Origin: Rhynchopus euleeides
Lineage: Eukaryota > Euglenozoa > Diplonemea > Diplonemida > Diplonemidae
Direction of reading: 5' to 3'
DNA: 64,000 bases
Assembly: GCA_963210315.1 (NCBI GenBank)
Contig: OY723262.1
Span: forward strand, 806,001-870,000
Both the position numbers and the translations under genes were made by a program. Positions 20,072 through 31,001 of this stretch are shown piece by piece. The notes under the pieces were generated by a model. It saw nothing but the letters and a program-made list of their open reading frames with translations, was not told where the DNA came from and ran no database searches. Every line of letters begins with the position of its first letter. Within the stretch, counting starts at the first letter, position 1.

Positions 20072-20757
20072 GGGGGGGGGGGGGGGGCGGGGTGCGGTGA
20101 TTAGAAAAAAATTGTAAGGCACAGTGTCGACCTCCCTTCACTCGTGCTAGGGTGGTTACGCCGACAGTGCTGTTCAATAGAGGACAAGGCAACGATACGA
20201 TGTTTTTTTTGAACATCATGTGATGAATGCAAGGAGAAAGATAGGGTGTTGCCGATACAGCCTCGTTGATCGCGCTCGACGCCCAGGCCATGACAGCGCA
20301 CATCCTCTGTTATTTCCATTTGATGTCGAGGACCTTGAAACTGGTGCACGGAGGCGGACCAGAGTGGGCGCTCGTGGGGGGGAGGGGGGTTGTTTTGGAT
20401 ATCTTGCCTATCCAGTTCACTCAGTGTCTTCCATTCTTGAAAGAAGGCGGAACGAGGGGCAAAAAAGGAAACCCGCCTCGATCATTTCGCCTGATGACGG
20501 ACTAACACGGACGGGCTATGTAACCCTATACAGGGTCTTGACCCACTCAGTAGAATTAGCGGGAGGTACTTCGCACGTTACTTTTCCCATTGTGCGCATT
20601 GCATTTTCCCTCTTGCCTCGGATGAACTGACATTGCGAACGTTGCCCACGACGCCACATGTTGCCTTGGTGATGCGGGTTGTAGCCGACGTCGCCCAAGG
20701 CTTGCACCTGTGTGCGCAGGACGAACACTCAACTGCTTTGGTTAAACGCATTCAAAA
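20072..20757. other. Gene-free stretch
   Basis: It follows a poly-G run. Short frames in all phases show no domain, and no transposon end or RNA gene was identified. Confidence 0.45.
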
Positions 20758-20985
20758 AGAAATCGGACTTCATCTTCTGCTTTTTTATGTAGAAACGCCC
20801 TGCCCGGCAACTGCAAATCACAGTCCCGAACCACTCTTCGTTGTGCACACTTCGGAGTCCAAGGCGATGAAGGCCCTGTGAAGCCACACGACAGGGTTCA
20901 ACCCTAAAGCGTCACTTTGTACGATTTCCTTCATTCGCTACTTCGCTCGACTCCATTTCTCCACTACACGGAACTAGTAATAAAT
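20758..20985 (+). repeat. SINE-like repeat, copy 2
   Basis: A divergent copy of the 17645/25321 repeat, ending GTACGATTTCCTTCATTCG, CTACTTCGCTCG and ACTAGTAATAAATT. It contains AGGGTTCAACCCT at 20893-20905, which fits a tRNA B-box (GGTTCAANCC). No convincing A-box was found upstream, so origin from tRNA remains open. Confidence 0.5.
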
Positions 20986-22277
20986 TGGGGGGGGGGGGGA
21001 ACTTACCAGGGGTTGGTGGAATTCGACTATTCTCGCTGGTGGGCAGCACGCAACACGAGAGGGGTGGAGACGCATGGCACGAACATTGGAATCAAAAGCA
21101 CCCTGCGTGCCAGAAAAAAATCCATCTGTGCCCGCTGAATCGATACGTGGCAGCAAAACGTGACAACAAGTCAAATAAACTACGCGCATTTGTCTTCGAA
21201 CGCAGCGGTATCTGTGGGGCTGTTTTACCGCCACTTCGCACTCGGAAGTGGCAGATTTAACGAGCACGGGGATGATGTTTGCTGCTTGATTTTTTTTCAC
21301 CCGACCTTTCGGAGGGGCTCCCGTGAATGATGAGAGATGACGCCCGAGCCCTTTGCCCTTGCTGTGCCCACCCTCCCCCCCTGTAGCCCGACAGCCTGAC
21401 GAGGGACGGCACATGTCTTTCTTGTTGACACCAACACAGCCACTAACCTCGCGCGTGAGACAATCAGGCTGCCACCGAAAAGGCCCCTCGTCATTCTTTT
21501 GGAGGCGGCCCCTCTGGGCATGCCCTTTCTGTTGTTCATTCTCGGTAACATGTCGTAAGATCGGCCGGGAACACCCCGCCATGTGGGGGTTCATGGCTGG
21601 CAGATTTGCCATCCCGTTGCTGCACTGCGCCCCCCCCCCCAACAGGACAGTTCCGTCGCACTAACACGGGCTATTTAACACGGCAAGCTTGTTGGGGAGG
21701 GTGGGGAGGGGCACAAATCCCCTCCCACATGAAGCGTTGGAAAGTGACGAATGGTGTTTCGGAAGCCGCAGGGTTAGTCGGTCCGCTTCACACAACCATA
21801 GCAGCGCATGCCACTCTCTGCCTCGGGGAAGCACACCACTTCGGCTCGAAGCCACACCAAGGCCAATGCCTTCAAAGGCACCTCCACTCACTGGCATGCG
21901 TGTCGCAGGAACACGCCAAACGGGCATACCATGCCTGCCATCAGAGGGATAATGAACGGAATCATATTTTTCTCGTGTGTTTGACAGCGGGGGGGGGGGG
22001 GGGCGTGTCAAAAGAGATCAGGCTACTTTCAGTGCAGTTCCACACAGCAACAAAAGCCACATGCGTGCGTGGGTGGAGGTGTGTGTGGGGATCTTGGCAC
22101 GCTGCCCCTGTGCCCAAACTGCAACAGTTCTTGCCATCCACGCCACACCACCTCACCCCACCACAGGAACTTTGCATGCCTGCCGATCCTTACGCTATTT
22201 ACACCCTCCATGGCAGGTGTGCGCTACCATACCCTGGCATGGCCGCCGCTGCGACACCAGCCCTACCTGAGTGTCCC
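20986..22277. other. Gene-free stretch downstream of the membrane-protein gene
   Basis: Poly-G or poly-C runs occur at 20988-20999 and 21991-22003. A pair of inverse GTGCCC and AAGTGGC-type short matches is not enough to call an element. Up to 235 codons are open on the plus strand (21606-22313), but that frame runs into the antisense of the next gene and carries no domain. Confidence 0.45.
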
Positions 22278-23609
22278 TCAGACGAGCGCGTCAACGTCAG
22301 TGGAGACGGATGACTGCGAAAGCTGCATCCGCTGGTGCGAGTTGCTCATCCGGGACACGGACGGGTGCTGGCTGGGGTATTGGCTCATGTGCGACATCGA
22401 GGGATGCGGGCTCATGTGCAGCATGGACGGCAGGGGGCTGACCTGTGTGGAGGGGTGGTTGCTCCCCGAGCGTCCAGGCGACGACGGGTGGCTGCGCGGC
22501 GTGCGGGATGCGTACGGGCTGTGGGTAGGGCTGGCAACCCCCGTCGGCTGGTTGTTGCTCCCACGCGAAGAGGGGGTGCGGCTCGTCGGGGGTGCAACCC
22601 CACGGGCAGAGCGCTGCGGGAAGGGCGCGTGGTGCGTCGGGCTGCACACCACATCCTGGTTCTGCCTGTCACTCCCACCCGAGTTCGTGCGCATGTCATC
22701 CTCGTACCACTGGTCGATGACACGCGGAGGCTTGTTCTCGTCGTCCTTCTTCTTGACGCAGAGGCACCACACAAGGCACACCACAAGGCCCAGGAAGACC
22801 GCCCCTGCCAGGGCGAAGATGGCAAAATGGATGTCGGACATGCCGTCGTTACCATCCGTCGGAGGGGTGGGCAATTCGCAGGTGTAGGTGTCCTTCGAGT
22901 CCACCACGGTACGGGAACGGATGTACCCAGTGTCGCAGCGCAGCACAATGCAGTTCCCGTTGACGGAAATCGAGTCCTGCGCAGCCGTCGTGCAGGGCGT
23001 GGTCTCCACTGGGGCCGTCAGGTTGGGCTGGATGGACGACACCTGCACAGACATCTGCAGCGTCTGCTCCCCAGAGCTGTACTTCGTCACAGAGCTGCGC
23101 GCGTCCGCCTCCTCAACGATCGCTGACCCGATGGTCTCCAGGATGCGCACTTCGTCAGCGGCCGGCACAACCACCTCCGCAATCAGGATGGCAGAGCCGC
23201 AGAAGACGTCCAGGCTCTGCAGGGCATCGGTCAGCCCCAGCGCCGTTTCGATGACACTGCGGAAAGCAGTGTACGTTTCCGTCCCTGGCTGGAACGCGGC
23301 GCACTCAGCCAGGGCAAACACCACGAAGAAGAACAGGCGGACAAACGCAGTCTCTCCCACGCACACAGCCCCCGTGTAGCCCGGGCTGCAGACACACCGC
23401 GCGGCGGTTGTATCGCATTGCGCACCCGCGTCACCCAGCGCAGTGCACGACTCAGGGACGGTCCCACAGAAGGCCACATCCACAACCTGGTCCACAGGAG
23501 CCTTGCTGATGTCGACAAGCGCCGCAGCCGCCCTGTCGTTAGAGCTGAGCCCCTGCGATCCCACTGCGCTCAGCAGCAGCAGCGCTGCAACGGCTGCACA
23601 TCTTGTCAT
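22278..23609 (-). CDS. Type I membrane protein with EGF-like domain
   Basis: A single-exon 443-residue protein. Residues 1-20 are a signal peptide (hydrophobic ALLLLSAVG). Residues 48-83 hold six cysteines spaced C-x6-C-x9-C-x6-C-x-C-x8-C with the CSPGYTGAVC ending typical of EGF domains. A further globular extracellular part (90-245) follows, its first half SEA-like in feel (QPGTETYTAFRSVIETALG). Residues 260-284 are one transmembrane helix, stopped by KKK. The cytoplasmic tail of about 155 residues is rich in Ser, Pro, His and Met with PSMSHMS-type repeats. It is probably a cell-surface receptor or adhesion protein, ligand unknown. No intron is needed, unlike most neighbours. The start ATG is supported by the signal peptide directly after it. 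Confidence 0.82.
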   Translation of the reverse strand: MTRCAAVAALLLLSAVGSQGLSSNDRAAAALVDISKAPVDQVVDVAFCGTVPESCTALGDAGAQCDTTAARCVCSPGYTGAVCVGETAFVRLFFFVVFALAECAAFQPGTETYTAFRSVIETALGLTDALQSLDVFCGSAILIAEVVVPAADEVRILETIGSAIVEEADARSSVTKYSSGEQTLQMSVQVSSIQPNLTAPVETTPCTTAAQDSISVNGNCIVLRCDTGYIRSRTVVDSKDTYTCELPTPPTDGNDGMSDIHFAIFALAGAVFLGLVVCLVWCLCVKKKDDENKPPRVIDQWYEDDMRTNSGGSDRQNQDVVCSPTHHAPFPQRSARGVAPPTSRTPSSRGSNNQPTGVASPTHSPYASRTPRSHPSSPGRSGSNHPSTQVSPLPSMLHMSPHPSMSHMSQYPSQHPSVSRMSNSHQRMQLSQSSVSTDVDALV

Positions 23610-25320
23610 CCAAAAGGCAGGTGTGTGTGGAGGCTGGGCACAAGCTGAGACGACTCGCAGAGATGGTGCGGGGAGAGTGAGAGCACCTCAGAAGCGGGGG
23701 CGGGAGGAAGAGATAGGCGTGCAGGGAGGCCACTAAGCGCGGCAGAAAAAGGATACGGGTTATTTGTGTGGACCACGGCCTTGAGTCTGCTGACTGGATA
23801 GATGAGAGAGAGAGAGAGAGAGAGATCAACGCAGATCGCAAGTGGGTAGTGCCTGTAGGAGGGGGTGTGCAGTGCGGTGACAGGAGTGGCGCAGGCAAGC
23901 TGCCCAGGGCAAATATACGTTTGGGTGGTGGCGCTGGGGGGACAGGATGGTAGAAGTGGGGTAGGGCAGGAGGGGATGCGGAGCGCCTTGGCTTGCCCCC
24001 TGGGGCACCATGATACGACATACGCAGGCACAGGAAGGGGCTCTGCTGGGCAGCGGGTGTACAAGCCCAGGCCGTGGTGCATCACGGTGTGATGGCCGCA
24101 CACTCCACCTCTCGTCTCAACCCACAACACCTCAGCCAGGTGTGGCCAGAGAATACCATGGCAGCCAGGCAGCGCAACTGCAGCGCATGCAGCGCTGCAA
24201 CGCTGGGCTGTGCGGGTTGCAGGAACATATCGTCAAACCCTCCACCGTCCCCATCGCTTGTTGGCTTATCGGCAGCGTGCCACGTCATGCAGCACAGACT
24301 CCCTGTCTTGAGTTTCTTTTTTGTTTCGACAACCGACGAGCTGATGAACAGACGACCGTGATGGGGACACAGTGACACCCAAGGAAGGCAGCATCGTTCT
24401 TACAGATAGGGCGTACACTCAATCAGCGGAGAGAAAGAGAAAAGGAAATAACGCGATTTTCACGATCAGCGAGCCGGCTGGAGGTTGGATTCCACTCATA
24501 TTTTCAGTTTCAGGGGCTGGCTTTTTCGATTACGGTGCCGAAAAGAATAACGGCGCGTTTTTTTAAATGCATCTCCCTCCTCCACCCCCTCCTATTCGCA
24601 GGAGAAGGGGCTGTTTCTTGGAGGAGAAGAAATACCGCCGAGCTGATTTTTTCTGCCTAAAAACCTACCAATAGCGAAGGGTTTCCCTCCACCCCCACAC
24701 AGCCTTCTCTTGTCATCCCCCTCTCTTGGAGATGGAGTGGGGGGTTTGATTGTCGAAGAGTGAATGGAAAAGCAAATCTCCCAGCACCTTCTTGAGATGG
24801 GGGGGTGGGGGGGAACGGCTTGATATCTGCTGCTGCTGCTGCCCTGCGCACCACCGGGAAATATCAGAAGGCCAACAACTCGTTCCACGCTCCGCAGAGT
24901 GCAAAGCAGCAGAATCCCTGCCTTGCAGAAGGGAAGGTGGAAGAGACCGCTGACCCTTCCCTGTGTGTGGGGAGAACAACATGCAGCTGCACCAGCCCCC
25001 CTCTCTCTCATCGGGGGGGTGGGGGGTGATGTTAGGTAAGTTCAAAACAAGACCTGCTGAATGTTTTGAAGAAAGCCGTGGTGTGGTGGATGGGCGGGGG
25101 CAGGTATACTTCGGCACTTTAAGCATACGATAAGGGGGGGGGTGGTGGGGAGGGATATCCAGAAGACAGAGAGACACACAGGCAGACAGACGGGGAAGGG
25201 GGGGGGGTGGTGGTGGGGAGATCCACAAAAAGATACGGGGGGGAAAAGCTATCTTTGTTGTTCTATCTAAATCAACAAACAGACGAGAGATAGACAGAAG
25301 AGAGAGAGAGAGAAATCCTT
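23610..25320. other. Gene-free stretch upstream of the membrane-protein gene
   Basis: It contains a GA microsatellite (23804-23826), CTG repeats at 24829-24841 and G-rich tracts at 25013-25030 and 25133-25215. It should hold the promoter or 5'-UTR of the 22.3-kb gene, but no motif was recognised. No coding frame is supported. Confidence 0.45.
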
Positions 25321-25545
25321 CAAAATCGTACTCCTTTCGCTTTATTATAGACACCCTGTCCAGCAACTGTGGGAGAACAGTTCCGGACTACTTTTTGTTG
25401 AGCGCACACTTGCTGTCTCAAGGCTGTGTTGAGGCCCTGTGAAGTGGCATGAGGTGCTAATCCAAAGCTTCAGTCGTACGATTTCCTTCGTTACTTCGCG
25501 ACTTCGCTACGCTTCGTCGCTCGTAACTAGTAAAAAAAATAATGG
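25321..25545 (+). repeat. SINE-like repeat, copy 3
   Basis: The best-preserved copy: ATCGTACTCCTTTCGC, ACTGTGGGAGAACAGTTCC, GTGTTGAGGCCCTGTGAAG, GTACGATTTCCTTCGTTACT, CGCGACTTCGCTACG, then GTAACTAGTAAAAAAAATAA. GAGGTGCTAATCC (25450-25462) sits where copy 2 has a B-box-like sequence. Confidence 0.6.
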
Positions 25546-25867
25546 CAGAGCTAAGGGATTGCGATTCCCCCAACACTCCGCCCTGCCCCTGCACTTAGCA
25601 AACAGAAGCAGCATGTGGGGTGGTGAAGGGGAGAAAGGCAAGGCGTGGTCGGGATCCCTTCACTTTTTACCTTGCATGTGTATGGAGGGGCGCACTCTGT
25701 AACCAAGGACTGCTGAGTCGGCGTGCTTGTGTGCACCGCTGTTTGGAGGTGGGGGGTGTACTCACCTGCCTGTGGTCTGCAAGTTGATGCCCTCACCCAC
25801 CCGCCGACCGAGCGGTCCCGATTCCGATTCCGGTGCACCGTCCCCCAGGAGGGGGTGGCTGAGCTCT

Positions 25868-28619
25868 TCACCCAGATGTGCTGGAGCTCTGGGTGCGAAT
25901 CCGGGAGTTGCACAATGCCTCTTTGTTCCCCTGCGAGTCGGGCGACACGGCAGCTTCTTCGCGGTGCGCAGCAGGCTGGGCGGCGGCTGCTCGCAATGAG
26001 TAGTATGTGTAGCTGGAGAAGCCGCACAGCTGTGGGTGGGGTGGGGTGGGGTGGTGAGTGCAGAACAACAAACAATGGACTGGAACTGACGGGCTGTCGC
26101 TGCCAGGGGGGGGGGGGGGGGTGCCGTGTGTCTCGGGCTGCATTATTTTTCCCGACAAGTTGAAACCCGGCTCGCCGGGATGAAAGGACGCCACATGGCA
26201 CAGGGCAAACATCATACCGTCCCGGCGTAGCAGTACCACTCGTTCATGGGGATGTGCTCGTGGAAGATTGTTGCACCCGCGATGACTGCGACAACGTTGC
26301 GCACCGTCCCCAGAACCTTGAGCATGGTGCTCGAGGTCGCCTGGATCACAGCAAAGGTGAGGTAGTTCACGAGAAGGCCCAGGGACGCAGCGAGGAAGAA
26401 CTTGACTGGGTACCGCGTCACCATGATGAAGTCCCCCCTGCGGTACATCTCAGAGTACTCCCCTGTTGCCGCTGCGATCATCAGCAGCCCGGCCGCGGAG
26501 GGCGGGGACAGGTAGTACTGGCTCTCCACGATGCTGAACTTCTTTTTCTTCAACAGCTTCTGCGTCACCACAAGGGCGCCTGCTTCCGTCGACTGCGCCA
26601 TGGCCTGTGTGTGATGTGCGGTGTGCGGTGTGTAGCTCGGCTATCCCTTCTGCCCCTGCTGAGCACTTCGGTGTGCATCTGGGGATGCTGGTCTGATCTG
26701 AGGATGGCACCGCCAGGCGATGCACTCACAGCAACGTGGCATACCATGTAGAACAGCCCCAGCGTCGTGGCATGGCTTTCCACCGCCGTCGTTGCAGCGG
26801 TGAAAGCGGCAATCGCGAGCACGCTGCTCGCCACCTGGCACGAGGGCAGCCCCTCCACTCCTGTGATGAACAGCAGGAACAGCATCAGCACAGGCGAGAA
26901 GGCCTTGAGCATCTGGATGTACCCCATGTTGAGGTGCAGGTAAACAATGTTCCCGAAGCTGAGCGTCATCGCCTTGAAGACACCCACAGCAACGCATCTG
27001 CGGATGGCAGGCGGGGTTGTGGGGAGGAGGGTGGGGCGGTTGGCAGGATTGAAGAGTGTCAGCATGCACGCAAGATGTCAGCATTTTTGCAAAAACAGGA
27101 AATAGCCTTCACTATCCATAGCATGGCGGGTTATTCGGAAAAAAAACATTCGGCAGGAAAATTCCATGCTTGCTGCTAAATGATATTGACATTGTGACTT
27201 TCGGGGTCCTCGCATTTTTTTTGGTGGCGAGATATGTGCATTTTTTTTGGGGGCGAGATTGGGTGGGTGGGGGTGGGTGGGCGCAGCCCCCCCACCCACC
27301 CGGTGGCAGGCATGTCGCTAAGCGTCGGCCGTCGACCCGGTGATTTTGGGTTTCCACCCCCCATAAAAAAGCGTTAACCCGGCTACACTGGTTCGACGGT
27401 CGACGTCGAACGTTTTGCAGGAACATATGCTCGCTACCGTGGCCTCCGGCGGCTGGGGGGCTCCGCCCCCCAGACCCCCCTGGAGCCCTTCGATACCCAT
27501 CAAGTCAGGGAATCCAACAGATGTTCACTTCCGTGGCCTCCGGCGGGTGGGGGGCTCTGCCCCAGACCCCCTTGTAGCGTGTGCCCATGGCCACCCACCA
27601 GCCACGGCACCAAAAAGGTGGCCAATCGTCGACACTTTGACGCACAGTAAATGGCCCCCAATGACTCAAAAAAATTTGAGTAGGGTCGCCGTGAAGAGAG
27701 TTTGAACCGTTGATGCCAAAAGCGACCCTCTTGTGTGGAAGAACGACGCTGTGCCACCCCCATTTTCCAAACAAACTCGCCCCCAAAAAAAATGTATTGG
27801 GATTCCGAAATTTGGCCCAAAAATCTCACATTTAGCAGCATGCATGGAAAATTCACACATGCGCACCGCTTCGAAAAACGGAGTGCGGACCCTCAAAGGG
27901 CTTTGCCCTTTCCCCAGGCCTTTCCCGTGTGGTGATGCGTGGCAACGCGTGTGCGATGCATGTAGGCGTGCATACCCCTTCCAGCCCCCGCCGTTATTCA
28001 CATAATCTTGCGCCTCATCACTGATGGTCGCCTTCTTCATCCGCACAGCGAGGTACGTCGTAATCGCAATGAAAATCTGACCCAAGCTGCTAAGTGTCAC
28101 GGGGTACCGGAACCCCCTCCCATCAATGTCCTTCGCCTCGAGGATACTCTGCGGCAGGTGGGACGTGTGTGTGGCCACAGTGGAGATCGCACCAAAGAGA
28201 ATGGGGCTCTGCGAGTTGTACACTACTACGAAGATACGCAGAGGTGGATCTGGCTAGCATGCCTCAGGCCTTCCGTGAACCATCCATACTCCTACAAGGA
28301 TACACAGTTGGAGCGCGCAGCCTTTGCGGTAACAGCATGTGTATGCACCTTGCTAACAGCAGGCCACTCCACTCTGTATGCCAGCCCCAAGGCTCCCCAT
28401 TGGGTACCTCAAGAACAGTCGAACAAAGCAAAAGGGGGCGATGACGAACCTTGTGGCAAATGGCGGGGTGCAAAAAAAGGGGGGGCGTGGGGGGATAAGA
28501 ACACCGCACAATACCTTGTTCAGCACGATCAGCGTGGGTCCCACAGACAGATAGGCTGCGCATTTCAGAAACGCCGTCAGGTAGAACACGCGCCTGTCGG
28601 CTGTCGATGACTCCGCCAT
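25868..28619 (-). CDS. Triose-phosphate/nucleotide-sugar translocator family protein
   Basis: Five exons: 28619-28515, 28148-27976, 26997-26745, 26604-26218 and 26029-25868, giving 359 residues, the family's usual size. All introns start GT (GTATTG, GTATGC, GTATGC, GTATGA) and end CAG, with phases 0, 2, 0, 0 that fit. The joined protein is a multi-pass drug/metabolite transporter of the TPT branch. LIVLNK closes helix 1, and FGNIVYLHLNMGYIQMLKAF is the diagnostic helix 3-4 segment. ALVVTQKLL and a late SSTMLKVLGTVRNVVAVIAG segment (the family's TAxxTGNVKR-like site) follow. Substrate cannot be told: sugar phosphate or nucleotide sugar, in a Golgi, ER or plastid membrane. No plastid targeting peptide is evident. 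The second intron (27975-26998) contains element J. Confidence 0.88.
27157..27857. mobile_element. TIR element J in the translocator intron
   Basis: GGAAAATTCCATGCTTGC, TGCTAAATG at 27157-27182 is mirrored by TGAATTTTCCATGCATGC, TGCTAAATG read back from 27854. Similarity continues weakly to a poly-A/T run with GGTGG or GGGGG. The interior holds a 5.1-kb-type GTCGAC repeat piece (27307-27405) and a pair of P modules (27429, 27520). The target duplication is unclear. Being spliced out, the insertion should leave the protein unchanged. Confidence 0.7.
27425..27580 (-). repeat. Paired P modules in element J
   Basis: Minus-strand P modules, with GTGGCCTCCGGCGGCTGGGG at about 27439-27458 and a second GTGGCCTCCGGCGGGTGGGG about 92 bp further. 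The spacing is shorter than in the other pairs. Confidence 0.78.
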
Positions 28620-29741
28620 GGTGGGCGACGAAGGGGGCTACCCACCCTCCCCCCTCTCTGCGTAGCGGGTGGTGTGGTCGTATGCCTCGTTAGGTGAACT
28701 TGCCTGCCGGTCGTCCGACAGACAGGATGGGTGGGTTCCGGTGGTAATTCGCGCCATGGCGCCACCGGCTTCCCAGGCAGGAAGCCCGGGGTTTTGTTTG
28801 TGCGCTCGAGCTGACAGTGTTGTCCGTAGCCCGATGAAGCACATCAATCGGAGGCGCCAAGGCAGCAGCAGGCAAACCTCGGAGCAGAGTTATAGCAAGT
28901 TGTGGTGGAGGGGGTGGGGGTGGGGGGGTGGCGCTTCACTGCGTGTTGAGTTGCCTCCCAGACGTGCCAGGCGTGTTTTTGGGCATGTTACGCAAGGGTG
29001 CCGGACAAACAGGCGAAGCAGTGGTGGTTACATCGCGAGACTGTGTAGACGGTGCCGACAACTGGCACTCAGCACGACTTGCTTTGAATACTTTTTGCAT
29101 TTCAAAACGTTACTCATTGGCTGTGCCCCGGGGCAACCCGTGAGGGGGGGTGGGGGCATCGTTGCCGAGTGATTCTGGCGGTGGAGTTGCCGAAGCTTGA
29201 ATGCGATGTGGCAACTATCACCCGCCACACTTCACTGCACATACACGTTTTGTCACGTTTTTGCTAACACGTTCGTTGAACCGACTCCCTCAGCAAGAGG
29301 GGTTTGGACCAGAATTATATGCATGGTTCACTATCAAAGCAAGGGAATGGGAAAGGTCATGAAGAAGTGGCCCGTGAAACCACGATCCCAACGCGGTGCA
29401 TTTTTTTACACCACATTGTGAATACCGGGTAGCAGCACTTCCGCCGATTCGACGACCACACTAATCATTGGTTCCCCCCCTCCCCATCACAAGTCGCGCA
29501 TTACTTTCGGGGTCGGGATATACAATATGCCCAGCAGCGGCACAACCAGGAATCGGTCAGAGCCGTGGGTGGGCGGCGTCGGGCTGTGAGCCGTATGCCT
29601 GTTCCCAAGCGAATTGAGGCGTGTTTGAATCGTTGCCTGCAAGCACGGCGGAGCTTGGGCGGGCAAGTAGGTCTATTGGTAAGGTGGGCCACCCGTGCCA
29701 CAACACCAGGGGGGTGTGGTGCACCCATGGGTGCATGAGGC
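28620..29741. other. Intergenic stretch between translocator and aldo-keto reductase genes
   Basis: A G-rich tract lies at 28912-28936. No TIR, RNA gene or domain-bearing frame was recognised. It includes the 3' flank of the reductase gene and the promoter side of the translocator gene. Confidence 0.45.
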
Positions 29742-31001
29742 TCAGTCCCAGTAGGGCAGCCCGTACCACTGCTCGGGGCGGAGGTAGTGGTAGCTCTTGT
29801 CGAGCTTCCGGATCTCTGCGAAGTCGTCTTCGTCCAGCGTGAGGGTGGCGCCTGTACGCAGGTTTGCCTCCATCTCGTTGCCGTGGAGGGTCATGGGCCT
29901 GTGGTGGTGTGGTGTGGTTGTGTGCTGCACAATGCACCTGTCAAAGTCGAGCACCCCGCACAAGCAGAAAAGGGGCACAGCTGTTACGTGTCTGGGCAGG
30001 GCGGGGTGGTTGCATCAGAACAGTGTCGGGTGTATGTGGGTTGTTTGTGAATGCGTGGGAACATACATCGTCGCCACTCCACGCTGGGTGCACCACTGCA
30101 GACACACCGCAGCAACCGAGCCCTTGCTTGCATCCAGGCCGTGCTTCTGTGCGATGCCCTGCAGAACGGGGTGCTCCAACACTTGAATCTCGTCCTTGCC
30201 AACAAACTCGCCGTATCCAAGTGGCGAATACGCCTGGAACTGGATGTTGTTCATCTGGCAGTACTTCAGCAGCCCCCACTGCTGAAGGTAGACGTGGGAC
30301 TCGTGCTGCACCACAGCCGGCTTCACGTCCGTCCCACAGAGCAGCTCGTGCAGCAGCTGGACCTGCGTGTTGCACACCCCGATGTTCTTCACAAGGCCCT
30401 CCTTGTGCAGCTCCACCATGGCACCCCACGTCTCATGGATGGTCACGCCATAGTCCAGGTGGGGCGGGGGCCACTTCGACCTGTCGAGGTCGCCCCACTG
30501 CACCCCGGTCACCTTGGAGCACATGTCCGGCTCGTACTCCTGCGACAGCCCGGGCCGCTTCAGGTCCTCAGGCTCAAAGGGGACGTGCACGAAGGCGGTG
30601 GGCCAATGCAGCAGATACAGGTCGAGGTAATCCACCTGCAGGTCCAGCAGGGTCTTCTCCAGCGCCTGCCTCACGTGCTGCCGCCTGTGGTAGGGATTGT
30701 TCAGCTTGCTGGTTATCCACAGGTCGTCGCGTGTCACCTTCCCTGCAGACACAGCCTCCTTCACCGCCTCTCCGATCTCCGCCTCGTTAAGGTAGTTCTG
30801 CGCGCAGTCGATCATACGCCCCCCCTTGTCGATCCACTGCCCCACTGTCCGCGTCATATCCCCCGGCTGCGCCTTCTGGGTCATCCTCGTCCCTGTGAAG
30901 GTCCCGATCCCAATCATCGGCATGGGCTTCTCATACCCGGTGTTGAGGCGGCACACAGGCAGGGTTGCAGGTGCCTTCAGGAGCACGGCACATCTCCGCA
31001 T
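29742..31001 (-). CDS. Aldo-keto reductase
   Basis: NAD(P)H-dependent oxidoreductase of the AKR superfamily in two exons, 31001-30067 and 29898-29742, with intron donor GTATGT, acceptor CACAG and phase 2. The protein has about 363 residues, slightly longer than usual because of an insert after the HWP motif (FEPEDLKRPGLSQEYEPD...). The full catalytic tetrad is present: D65 (MIDCAQNY), Y70, K99 (WITSKLNNP) and H132 (LLHWPTAF). GIGTF begins the barrel, VKNIGVCN and AYSPLGYGE are conserved strands, and the C-terminus ends in the typical PEQWYGLPYWD. I chose the ATG at 31001; the frame is open upstream without another ATG, so an extra 5' exon is possible. It should be cytosolic, reducing aldehydes or ketones of unknown identity. 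Confidence 0.92.
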
